Shown here piece by piece: positions 1-8,866 of a stretch of 64,000 bases of DNA. The notes under the pieces were generated by a model. That model made no database searches. It was given only the letters and a program-made list of their open reading frames with translations, and was not told the DNA's origin. Numbering within the stretch: the first letter of the stretch is position 1; every line of letters begins with the position of its first letter. The DNA comes from Nocardioides silvaticus (GTDB lineage: Bacteria > Actinomycetota > Actinomycetes > Propionibacteriales > Nocardioidaceae): positions 124,001 through 188,000 of the forward strand of contig NZ_QGDD01000002.1 in NCBI RefSeq assembly GCF_003160695.1, read 5' to 3'. The position numbers and the translations under genes were made by a program.

Positions 1-1
1 C

Positions 2-610
2 ACCGCGGTCAACATCGCGACCGAGGCGATCGACCGGCTGCACACCACCGCCGAGTCGCACCACCGGGTGCTGGTCGTGGAGGTCATGGGCCGCCACGCG
101 GGCTGGATCGCGCTGCACTCCGGCATCGCCGGCGGGGCCAACATCGTGCTGATCCCCGAGCAGCCCTTCGACATCGAGGAGGTGTGCGCCCTCGTCCAGC
201 AGCGGTTCGAGTCGCGCTTCGCGCCGATCCTCGTGGTCTCCGAGGGCGCGGTGCCGCGCGACGGCAGCGGCATGACCCTGCAGAGCGGCGACGTCGACGC
301 GTTCGGGCACGTGCGGCTCGGCGGCATCGGCGACCGGCTGGCCAAGGAGATCGAGGAGCGCACCGGCGCCGAGGCCCGCGCCGTGGTGCTCGGCCACGTG
401 CAGCGGGGCGGCACGCCCACGGCGTTCGACCGCTGGCTGGCCACCCGGTTCGGGCTCCAGGCCATCAGCGCGGTCGCCGACGGCGAGTTCGGCGTGATGG
501 TCGCGCTGCGCGGCAAGGACATCGTCCGGGTGCCGCTCATCGAGGGCACCGGCGAGCTCAAGCTGGTCACGCCCGAGGAGTACGCCGAGGCGCAGGTCTT
601 CTTCGGCTGA
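2..610 (+). CDS. pfkA: 6-phosphofructokinase, 3' part (5' end outside window)
   Basis: The last 202 residues of a phosphofructokinase run in from the left edge, so the gene is cut by the window and not by a mutation. The protein phosphorylates fructose 6-phosphate in glycolysis, in the cytosol. The segment VVEVMGRHAGWIALHSGIAGGANIVLIPE is characteristic of the PfkA family (MGR and GG motifs of the substrate site), and GHVQRGGTPTAFDR is the conserved C-terminal effector and substrate region. The residue that separates ATP-dependent from pyrophosphate-dependent enzymes lies upstream of the window, so the phosphoryl donor cannot be decided here. It ends 66 nt before the next gene. Confidence 0.93.
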   Translation, partial: TAVNIATEAIDRLHTTAESHHRVLVVEVMGRHAGWIALHSGIAGGANIVLIPEQPFDIEEVCALVQQRFESRFAPILVVSEGAVPRDGSGMTLQSGDVDAFGHVRLGGIGDRLAKEIEERTGAEARAVVLGHVQRGGTPTAFDRWLATRFGLQAISAVADGEFGVMVALRGKDIVRVPLIEGTGELKLVTPEEYAEAQVFFG

Positions 611-676
611 CGGTCCGGCCGTCGCTACGCCGATCGGCCGATGACAGCCCGGTCCGCCGGGCACCACACTCGAAGC

Positions 677-1876
677 ATGTTCGCCCTTCGGGCAGACCAC
701 GCCTTCGACGGCACCCGGTTCGTGCCGGGTGGCGCGACCGTGCTCGTCGAGGGGGAGCGCATCGTGGGAGTGGAGGCGGGTGGGTTCCCGTTGCCCGAGG
801 ACTGCCCCGTCTCGTCGTACGCCGGGACGCTGCTACCCGGCCTCGTCGACGCGCACGTCCACCTGGTGTCCAGCGGGGCGGTCGGCGCGCTCGAGGCGGT
901 CGGCGCACAGTCGCCCGAGGAGATCGATGCGCAGATCGAGCGCTCACTGGCCGCGCAGGCCGCCCACGGCGTGACCACGGTTCGTGACCTCGGGGACCGT
1001 GACTACCGCACGCTCGCGTTCCGTGACCGGCGCGCGCCCGGCAGTCCGAGGATCCTGACGGCGGGGCCACCGATCACGACGCCCCAGGGGCACTGTCACT
1101 TCCTGGGTTGCACTGCTGCGACACCGGAGGAGCTGCGACGCGCCGTGACCGAGCACCGCGACCGCGGGGTCGACGTGGTCAAGGTGATGGCGAGCGGAGG
1201 GTTCCTCACGCCCGGCACCGACATGCTCGGCACGCAGTACGCCGTCCGCGAGCTCCGCGTGGTGGTCGAGGCCGCGCACGAGGCGGGGTTGCAGGTGCTG
1301 GCGCACGCACACTCGTTGAGGGGCACCGAGGTGGCGATCGACGCCGGCGTCGACGGCATCGAGCACTTCACCGGTGTCTCCGAGGAGGGACCCGCGATCC
1401 CCGACGCGGTGCTCGAGCGGGTGGCCCAGAAGGCCATCCTGGTCGATCCCACCATGGGCAGCGACCTGGCGATGGTCGAGCTGCTCCCACCGCCTCCGCC
1501 GCAGATCGGTGAGCTCATGGAGCGCTTCGGGATGGACCGCAAGACGATGTTCACGAGCAGGTTCGAGCTGGTGCGCCGGATGCGCGCCCATGGGATCCGC
1601 GTCGTACCGGGCGTCGACGCGGGTGCGATGCCGCTGAAGGCGCACGGCAACGCCTGGCTGGCAGTGGGCGACCTCGTGCGCAGCGGCTACCCGGTCGCCG
1701 AGGCGCTGGCGGCGGGCACGTCGGGGGCGGCCGACGCGTGCGGCGTGGGGGACGTGACCGGCCGGCTGGCCGCGGGTTACGACGCCGACCTCCTCGTCGT
1801 CGACGGTGACCTGGCCTCCGACCCGGCCGCACTGGGTCGTCCGGTCGCCGTCCTGACGCGGGGACACGCGGTCTGA
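677..1876 (+). CDS. Metal-dependent amidohydrolase (imidazolonepropionase/prolidase-like)
   Basis: A 399-residue cytosolic amidohydrolase-superfamily enzyme. The metal-site motifs occur in the family order: HxH in GLVDAHVHL, a candidate bridging lysine in VVKVMASGG, the histidines of VLAHAHS and GIEHFTG, and the aspartate in VPGVDAG. A beta-sandwich segment flanks the barrel at both ends (GGATVLVEGERIVGVE and AGYDADLLVVDGDL). Family members hydrolyse cyclic amides, imidazolone propionate or Xaa-Pro type dipeptides; the substrate here is not readable from the sequence. The ATG at 677 is preferred over an in-frame ATG at 641 because the homologous region begins right after it. It appears monocistronic. 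Confidence 0.82.
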   Translation: MFALRADHAFDGTRFVPGGATVLVEGERIVGVEAGGFPLPEDCPVSSYAGTLLPGLVDAHVHLVSSGAVGALEAVGAQSPEEIDAQIERSLAAQAAHGVTTVRDLGDRDYRTLAFRDRRAPGSPRILTAGPPITTPQGHCHFLGCTAATPEELRRAVTEHRDRGVDVVKVMASGGFLTPGTDMLGTQYAVRELRVVVEAAHEAGLQVLAHAHSLRGTEVAIDAGVDGIEHFTGVSEEGPAIPDAVLERVAQKAILVDPTMGSDLAMVELLPPPPPQIGELMERFGMDRKTMFTSRFELVRRMRAHGIRVVPGVDAGAMPLKAHGNAWLAVGDLVRSGYPVAEALAAGTSGAADACGVGDVTGRLAAGYDADLLVVDGDLASDPAALGRPVAVLTRGHAV

Positions 1877-1947
1877 TCCCCCACAAATGGGGAACCGTGC
1901 GGGATGGTCCTCCTACAGGGGTGGACTAGACCAGCAAAGGAGTTGCG

Positions 1948-3429
1948 ATGACCGCGACGACCTCCACCGACCAGGCACCGGCGGACCAGGAGCCGCACCA
2001 GCTCAAGCGGGTGCTGGGGCCGTGGCTCCTCCTTCTCTTCATCGTCGGCGACATCCTCGGAGCCGGCGTCTACGCCGTCACCGGCCAGATGGCCGGCTAC
2101 GTCGGCGGCGTCCTGTGGCTGCCGTTCCTGCTCGCGTTCGTGGTCGCCGTGCTCACGGCCTTCTCCTACCTCGAGCTGGTCACGAAGTACCCCGCGGCGG
2201 CCGGCGCCGCCCTCTACGCCCACAAGGCGTTCGGGATCCATCTCATCACGTTCATCGTCGCCTTCGCCGTCGTCTGCTCCGGCATCACCAGCGCGTCCAC
2301 GTCCGCAGCCACCCTCGCCCAGAACTTCTTCGCCGGCCTCGACGTCAACGGCTGGATGGACGTGCCCGGCACCGGGGTGCAGACGGCGGTGGCGATGGGC
2401 TTCATGGTCCTGCTGGCGCTGATCAACCTGCGCGGCGTGGGGGAGAGCGTGAAGTTCAACGTCGTGCTCACCCTCGTCGAGATGACGGCGCTGTGCATCG
2501 TGATCGGTGTGGGGTTCGCGGTCATCGGACGTGGTGACGCCGACATGGGCGAGCTGCTGCGGTTCGACGACTACCAGGACATGGGGCTGGTCTTCGCGGT
2601 CACCGCCGCGACGTCGGTCGCGTTCTTCTCCATGGTCGGGTTCGAGGACTCGGTCAACATGGTCGAGGAGACCAAGGACCCCGAGCGGATCTTCCCGCGC
2701 ACGATGTTCCTCGGGCTCGGCATCGCCGTGCTGTTCTACATGCTGGTGGCGATCTCGGTGGTGAGCGTGCTGTCGGAGTCGCAGCTCGAGGAGATCTATC
2801 AGTCCGAGGGCGCTGCCCTGGTCGAAGTGGTCGGCATCGGCTCGCCGGACTTCCCGATCGACAAGGTCTTCCCCTTCCTGGCCGTCTTCGCGGTCGCCAA
2901 CACCGCGCTGATCAACATGCTGATGGCCAGCCGGCTGATCTACGGCATGGCCCGCCAGCGGGTGCTGCCGCGGCACCTCGCCGCGGTGCTGCCCGGTCGG
3001 CGGACGCCCTGGGCGGGCATCGCGTTCACCACGGTCCTGGCGCTGCTGCTGATCTGGTACGTCACCAGCGATCCCGACGGCAACATCGTGGCCAACCTCA
3101 GTGCCACCACCTCGTTGCTGCTGCTCTCGGTCTTCGCGATCGTCAACGTCTCCTGCCTCGTGCTCAAGCGGAAGCGCGCCGACCACTCCAAGTCGTTCTT
3201 CACCGCCCCCGCGGTCGTGCCGCCGGTCGCGGCCGTCCTGTGTCTCTACCTGGCCGGGCCGTGGGTCGACCGCGACGGGATCGTCTACCAGATCGCGGGA
3301 GGGCTGCTGGCGATCGGTCTGGTGCTGTGGCTGGTGACGCTGCTCGTCAACCGCGCGACCAACCAGGGCGACGACGGGTTCGCCGACCTCGACCACATGG
3401 ACATCGATCCCACGGACGACCCGCGATAA
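1948..3429 (+). CDS. APC-family amino acid permease
   Basis: A 493-residue integral membrane transporter with about 12 hydrophobic segments. The first helix carries the APC signature GDILGAGVYAVTGQMAG, in which the unwound GAGVY stretch binds substrate, and it is followed by ELVTKYPAAAGAALYAHKAFG. The start has an AAGGAG ribosome site 5 nt upstream. It probably imports or exchanges an amino acid or polyamine using the proton gradient; the specificity is unknown. A clear paralogue lies at 59336-60736 with the same motif order. The C-terminus is a short acidic cytosolic tail. It is followed by aroG after 34 nt, but aroG has its own promoter. Confidence 0.9.
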   Translation: MTATTSTDQAPADQEPHQLKRVLGPWLLLLFIVGDILGAGVYAVTGQMAGYVGGVLWLPFLLAFVVAVLTAFSYLELVTKYPAAAGAALYAHKAFGIHLITFIVAFAVVCSGITSASTSAATLAQNFFAGLDVNGWMDVPGTGVQTAVAMGFMVLLALINLRGVGESVKFNVVLTLVEMTALCIVIGVGFAVIGRGDADMGELLRFDDYQDMGLVFAVTAATSVAFFSMVGFEDSVNMVEETKDPERIFPRTMFLGLGIAVLFYMLVAISVVSVLSESQLEEIYQSEGAALVEVVGIGSPDFPIDKVFPFLAVFAVANTALINMLMASRLIYGMARQRVLPRHLAAVLPGRRTPWAGIAFTTVLALLLIWYVTSDPDGNIVANLSATTSLLLLSVFAIVNVSCLVLKRKRADHSKSFFTAPAVVPPVAAVLCLYLAGPWVDRDGIVYQIAGGLLAIGLVLWLVTLLVNRATNQGDDGFADLDHMDIDPTDDPR

Positions 3430-3451
3430 CGACCGGGCGCGCGCTTCGCCG

Positions 3452-3457
3452 TACCCT
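3452..3457 (+). promoter_or_regulatory. Leaderless-type -10 box of aroG
   Basis: The hexamer TACCCT sits 6 nt before the GTG start of aroG, matching TAnnnT placed so that transcription would begin at the start codon. The overlapping TTGGAGG could also serve as a ribosome site. Confidence 0.5.
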
Positions 3458-3463
3458 TGGAGG

Positions 3464-4816
3464 GTGACGCAGATCCCCACCCTCGAGCAGCTGCACGCCC
3501 TCGGCGCCGCGCAGCAGCCGACGTACGACGACCCGGCGGCACTCGCCGCCGCCGTCGACCGGCTGCGGACGCTTCCGCCGCTGGTGTTTGCGGGGGAGTG
3601 CGACGAGCTGAAGGCGAAGATCGCCGCGGCGAGCCGCGGCGAGGCTTTCCTCCTCCAGGGCGGTGACTGCGCGGAGACGTTCGTCGACGCCACCGCCGAC
3701 AACGTCCGCAACAAGCTCCGGGTGCTGCTGCAGATGGCGGTCGTGCTGACCTACGCCGCCTCGGTCCCGGTCGTGAAGGTCGGCCGGCTGGCCGGCCAGT
3801 ACGCCAAGCCGCGCTCCTCCGACAGCGAGACCCGCACCCTGCCCGACGGATCGCAGCTGACGCTGCCCGCCTACCGGGGCGACGCGGTCAACGGATTCGA
3901 CTTCACCCCGGACTCCCGGCGCCCCGACCCGCAGCGGCTGCTCGACGTCTACCACGCCTCCGCCTCGACGCTGAACCTCGTGCGCGCGTTCACCACCGGT
4001 GGCTACGCCGACCTGCGCCAGGTGCACACGTGGAACTCCGAGTTCGTCCGCAACTCGCCCGTGGGCCAGCACTACGAGGCGATGGCGGCCGAGATCGACC
4101 GCGCGCTGACGTTCATGAAGGCCATCGGCGCCAACCCCGACGAGTTCCACCGGGTCGACTTCTACTCCTCCCACGAGGCGCTGCTGCTCGAGTACGAGCA
4201 CGCGATGACCCGCATCGACTCCCGCACCGACACGCCCTACAACGTGTCCGGCCACATGGTGTGGATCGGCGAGCGCACCCGTCAGCTCGACGGTGCGCAC
4301 GTGGAGTACTTCAGCCACATCAACAACCCGATCGGCTGCAAGCTGGGACCGACCGCGACCGCCGACGAGGCGCTGGCCCTCGCGGCGAAGCTCAACCCGG
4401 CCAACGAGGCCGGCCGGCTGACGTTCATCACCCGGTTCGGCGCGGGCAAGATCCGTGACGGGCTGCCGCCGCTGGTCGAGAAGGTGACGGCCGAGGGCGT
4501 GAACGTCGCGTGGGTGTGCGATGCGATGCACGGCAACACCTTCGAGGCGTCCAACGGCTACAAGACCCGGCGCTTCGAGGACGTCCTCGACGAGGTCCAG
4601 GGCTTCTTCGACGTGCACCGCGCCCTGGGCACGGTGCCGGCCGGCATCCTCGTCGAGAACACCGGCGACGACGTCACCGAGATCATCGGCGGCGGCGAGG
4701 AGCTCGACGAGCACGGCCTGGCCCACCGCTACGAGTCGGTCGTCGACCCGCGCCTCAACCGGGTGCAGTCGCTCGAGATGGCCTTCCTCGTCGCGGAGAT
4801 GCTGCGCCGGGCCTGA
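3464..4816 (+). CDS. aroG: 3-deoxy-7-phosphoheptulonate synthase, class II
   Basis: A 450-residue type II (plant-like) DAHP synthase, the first step of the shikimate pathway: phosphoenolpyruvate plus erythrose 4-phosphate gives DAHP. Diagnostic stretches are LLQGGDCAETF, VKVGRLAGQYAKPRSS, WIGERTRQLDGAHVEY, NPIGCKLGP, TRFGAGKIRDGLPP and WVCDAMHGNT, which include the metal-binding Cys, His, Glu and Asp and the phosphate-binding Arg and Lys. The length is normal for the family. The GTG start carries both a TTGGAGG site and a TAnnnT hexamer. M. tuberculosis aroG (Rv2178c) also lies close to pknL, so the neighbourhood is conserved. A second, unrelated-fold DAHP synthase lies at 7731-8786. Confidence 0.97.
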   Translation: MTQIPTLEQLHALGAAQQPTYDDPAALAAAVDRLRTLPPLVFAGECDELKAKIAAASRGEAFLLQGGDCAETFVDATADNVRNKLRVLLQMAVVLTYAASVPVVKVGRLAGQYAKPRSSDSETRTLPDGSQLTLPAYRGDAVNGFDFTPDSRRPDPQRLLDVYHASASTLNLVRAFTTGGYADLRQVHTWNSEFVRNSPVGQHYEAMAAEIDRALTFMKAIGANPDEFHRVDFYSSHEALLLEYEHAMTRIDSRTDTPYNVSGHMVWIGERTRQLDGAHVEYFSHINNPIGCKLGPTATADEALALAAKLNPANEAGRLTFITRFGAGKIRDGLPPLVEKVTAEGVNVAWVCDAMHGNTFEASNGYKTRRFEDVLDEVQGFFDVHRALGTVPAGILVENTGDDVTEIIGGGEELDEHGLAHRYESVVDPRLNRVQSLEMAFLVAEMLRRA

Positions 4817-4828
4817 CCCCCACGCGCC

Positions 4829-5824
<996 letters not shown>

Positions 5825-5849
5825 GCCGGGTTGCCGACGCCGCGACTTG

Positions 5850-6745
5850 CCTGGAGCCTGGGGCGATCAGCGGTCTCGGCGGGCGTTCGGCCGGTGGGCG
5901 TCTCGATACGGCCTTGCGCCGGGGCGTTCGGCTTGCTCTACGACCAGCCGGTTCGGTCGTCGAGTAGGAAGCGAGCGCAGCGAGCGACGTATCGAGACGC
6001 CGTGAGGTGTCCGCCGCCTTGGGGATCGTTGGTTGCGGCGGGGGTTCGGCCGGTGGGCGTCTCGACTCGGCCTTGCGCCGGGGCGTTCGGCTTGCTCTAC
6101 GACCAGCCGGTTCGGTCGTCGAGTAGGAAGCGAGCGCAGCGAGCGACGTATCGAGACGCCGTGGGGTGTCCGCCGCCTTGGGGATCGTTGGTTGCGGCGG
6201 GGGTTCGGCCGGTGGGCGTCTCGACTCGGCCTTGCGCCGGGGCGTTCGGCTTGCTGTACGACCGGCCGGTTCGGTCGTCGAGTAGGAGGCGAGCGCAGCG
6301 AGCGACGTATCGAGACGCCGTGAGGTGTCCGCCGCCTTTGGGGGATCGGTGGTTGCGGCGGGGGTTCGGCCGGTGGGCGTCTCGACTCGGCCTTGCGCCG
6401 GGGCGTTCGGCTTGCTGTACGACCGGCCGGTTCGGACGTCGAGTAGGAAGCGAGCGCAGCGAGCGACGTATCGAGACGCCGTGAGGTGTCCGCCGCCTTG
6501 GGGGGATCGGTGGTTGCGGCGGGGGTTCGGCCGGTGGGCGTCTCGATACGGCCTTGCGCTGGGGCGTTCGGCTTTCTCTACGACCAGCCGGTTCGGTCGT
6601 CGAGTAGGAAGCGAGCGCAGCGAGCGACGTATCGAGACGCCGTGAGGTGCTCGCCGCCTGGGGCGATCAGCGGTCTCGGCGGGCGTTCGGCCGGTGGGCG
6701 TCTCGATACGGCCTCGCGCCAGGGCGCTCGGCCTACTCGACGACC
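5850..6745 (+). repeat. Five-and-a-half-copy tandem array of a 159-161 bp repeat
   Basis: This 0.9 kb gene-free stretch is an imperfect tandem array. The landmark TATCGAGACGCC starts at 5990, 6149, 6308, 6469 and 6630, giving periods of 159, 159, 161 and 161 nt; a partial sixth unit ends near 6745. The outermost units contain a 14-nt inverted repeat, GGCGTCTCGATACG against CGTATCGAGACGCC, about 77 nt apart; the middle units carry CTCGACTCGG in the left arm instead. Each unit also holds the GAAGCGAGCGCAGCGAGCGA block. The array separates the threonine aldolase gene from a convergent gene. Open frames across it repeat the same peptide and are not genes. Confidence 0.93.
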
Positions 6746-6748
6746 GGG

Positions 6749-7696
6749 CTACTCCTGGCCGGTGATCCGGACGTCGCTGATGGCCGTGTAGTCGCGGGCG
6801 TCGGGGCCGCTGCCCGGCGCGGTGACCTCCACGATGCGCAGCTCGACCGTCGTCGTCTCCACCGCGTCGACGGGTGTCGTCTGCAGCGTCCGCTCCTCGT
6901 CGAGGTCCTGCTCGACCTCGGTGCCGTCGTCGAAGACCCAGACGACCTCGGTGATGCGCCGGTTGCCGGCGTACCAGTCGTGCGGCGGGTCCTTCTTGGC
7001 GTAGCCGTTGACGAGGCCGACCTCGGTCACGGTGACGGGGGCGTCGAACACGAGGGTGACGACCGCGCCGCTGCCGTCGCCGGCCATCCGCCAGCTGGTG
7101 CTGGGGTCGGCGTCGACCATGTTGCCCGCGGTGAAGGTCACCCGCCGGCCCTGGCCGTCGACGCTGGGCGGAGCGGTCGCGGGGACCACGATGTCGGCCG
7201 GCGCGAGCACCGAGCCGGGGGCGTCCGGCTCCTCGTCGTCGTCGCCCTCGTCTGGCTCGCCTGCCTCGTCCGTCTCGTCCGGCTCCGCCTGCTGCGGCGC
7301 TTGCTGACCGCGGTCGCGGTCGGTGCGGTCGGCCGCCTCGTCGTCGCCGGAGGGGACCAGGACGAGGAGGGCGGCACCGACAGTGGCGACGACGGCCACC
7401 ACGAGCAGAGCGACCAGCCAGGGCACGGCCGACCGGCGCCGCGGGGCGGGGTCGGCGTCGTACGCCGGATCGGGCGCCGGCGGTACGACGTGCGGGTGAA
7501 CCGGCGGCGGGGCGGCAACCGGCGGCTGCTCGGCGTCGGCGAAGAGCGGGTAGCGGGCCGAGGGTGCCGGGGCGAGGTCGGGGCCGACGGGGGAGGGCCC
7601 GCTGTTGGAGGGCACGGTGATGCGCGCACCGCAGTTGGTGCAGTACCGGCCGATGCCGAGCTGGTGTCCGCACTGCGTGCAGAACCTTGCTTCCAC
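6749..7696 (-). CDS. Zinc-ribbon, single-pass membrane protein with a discoidin-like extracellular domain
   Basis: A 315-residue protein starting at a GTG. Residues 1-24 form a zinc ribbon with two CxxC pairs (FCTQCG and YCTNCG). A Pro-rich linker follows, then one membrane helix (AVPWLVALLVVAVVATVGAALLVLV), an acidic low-complexity linker, and a C-terminal domain of about 140 residues. That domain has NMVDADPSTSWRM and VTEVGLVNGYAKKDP, typical of the F5/8 or NADase-type discoidin carbohydrate-binding fold. The layout places the ribbon in the cytosol and the binding domain outside. The role is unknown; envelope or polysaccharide sensing is a guess. It lies 35 nt downstream of aroF on the same strand. 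Confidence 0.8.
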   Translation of the reverse strand: MEARFCTQCGHQLGIGRYCTNCGARITVPSNSGPSPVGPDLAPAPSARYPLFADAEQPPVAAPPPVHPHVVPPAPDPAYDADPAPRRRSAVPWLVALLVVAVVATVGAALLVLVPSGDDEAADRTDRDRGQQAPQQAEPDETDEAGEPDEGDDDEEPDAPGSVLAPADIVVPATAPPSVDGQGRRVTFTAGNMVDADPSTSWRMAGDGSGAVVTLVFDAPVTVTEVGLVNGYAKKDPPHDWYAGNRRITEVVWVFDDGTEVEQDLDEERTLQTTPVDAVETTTVELRIVEVTAPGSGPDARDYTAISDVRITGQE

Positions 7697-7730
7697 TTGT
7701 GCGACCCCTTCGTTCCTGGGCCGGGTGAGC

Positions 7731-8786
7731 CTATCCCGGGGCGCCGCCGGGCGCTGCCTCTGCAGGACCGCGCCCGACGAGCGGCGGGATCTGGCGTACC
7801 GCCTGGGCCAGCGCCCGCAGGTCGGGCCCGTGCAGCGCCTGCGGACCGTCGCAGAGCGCGACCTCGGGGTCCGGGTGGACGTCGACGATGATGCCGTCGG
7901 CGCCTACCGCGATCGCCGCCCGCGACAGCGGGACGACCAGGTCCTTGCGGCCCGAGGCGTGCGAGGGGTCGACGATCACCGGCAGGTGGCTGGCGGTCTG
8001 CACGATCGGCACCGCCGAGATGTCGAGGGTGTTGCGGGTCGCCGGCTCGAACGTGCGGATGCCCCGTTCGCAGAGCACGACGTCGAGGTTGCCACGCTGC
8101 GCGACGTACTCCGCCGCCATCAGCCACTCCTCGATCGTCGCGGTCATGCCCCGCTTCAGCAGCACCGGCTTGCCGGACTCGCCGGCGGCTTGGAGCAGCC
8201 CGAAGTTGGCCATGTTGCGGGTGCCGATCTGCAGCATGTCGGCCTGCTCGGCGACCTCCGCCACGTCGCGGGCGTCCACGACCTCGGTGACGATCGGCAG
8301 CCCGGTCGCCTCGCCCACGGCGGCGAGGATGTCGAGTCCGCGGCGGCCCAGCCCCTGGAAGGCGTACGGCGACGTGCGCGGCTTGTAGGCGCCACCGCGC
8401 AGCAGCGACGCGCCCGCGGCCTTGGCCATGGTCGCCGCTTCGAGCGTCTGCTCGGGGGACTCGACCGCGCACGGCCCGGCGATGAACGTGAACGTGCCCG
8501 GCCCGACCGGCACCTGGCGGCCGGGCTTGCCGACCCACACGGTCGAGCGGTCGGGGTGGTGCTGGCGGCTGACCAGCTTGTAGGGATCGGAGATCCGGTG
8601 CACGGCCGCGACGCCCCGCAGGGTGCGCAGGTTCAGGCCGTGGAAGCTGTCGACGTCACCGACCAGCCCGATGATCGTCCGGTCGACGCCCTGGGAGACG
8701 AAGGCCTTGCCACCGACGGCCTCGACCTTCTCGACGACGTGCGCAACGTCCTCCGCCGTTGCGTCCGGCGCCATGACCACGACCAT
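7731..8786 (-). CDS. aroF: 3-deoxy-7-phosphoheptulonate synthase, class I (AroF/KDO8PS type)
   Basis: A 351-residue second DAHP synthase of the type I-beta family. Residues 1-70 form the ferredoxin-like regulatory domain (MVVVMAPDATAEDVAHVVEKVEAVGG) known from Thermotoga-type enzymes, where it mediates feedback inhibition. The barrel follows with FIAGPCAVES, LLRGGAYKPRTSPYAFQG, LQIGTRNMANFGLL, VLLKRGMTATIEEW, CERGIRTFE and VDPSHASGRKDLV, including the metal and PEP ligands. The ATG at 8786 is chosen because the regulatory domain starts there and a TACGCT -10-like box lies 8 nt before it; an in-frame start 48 nt further upstream is less likely. Confidence 0.93.
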   Translation of the reverse strand: MVVVMAPDATAEDVAHVVEKVEAVGGKAFVSQGVDRTIIGLVGDVDSFHGLNLRTLRGVAAVHRISDPYKLVSRQHHPDRSTVWVGKPGRQVPVGPGTFTFIAGPCAVESPEQTLEAATMAKAAGASLLRGGAYKPRTSPYAFQGLGRRGLDILAAVGEATGLPIVTEVVDARDVAEVAEQADMLQIGTRNMANFGLLQAAGESGKPVLLKRGMTATIEEWLMAAEYVAQRGNLDVVLCERGIRTFEPATRNTLDISAVPIVQTASHLPVIVDPSHASGRKDLVVPLSRAAIAVGADGIIVDVHPDPEVALCDGPQALHGPDLRALAQAVRQIPPLVGRGPAEAAPGGAPG

Positions 8787-8866
8787 GGAAGCCGAGCGTA
8801 GGTGCGGCGCCGCTGACGGGACCCCCGGAATCACGATCCGGACGTGCCGATCCGGTCACGATTCGG

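Noticed and set aside
5831..6791. Open frames encoding repeated YRDAV-type peptides
   Set aside because: They arise because the repeat unit is close to a multiple of three; the peptides repeat with the DNA and have no start context.
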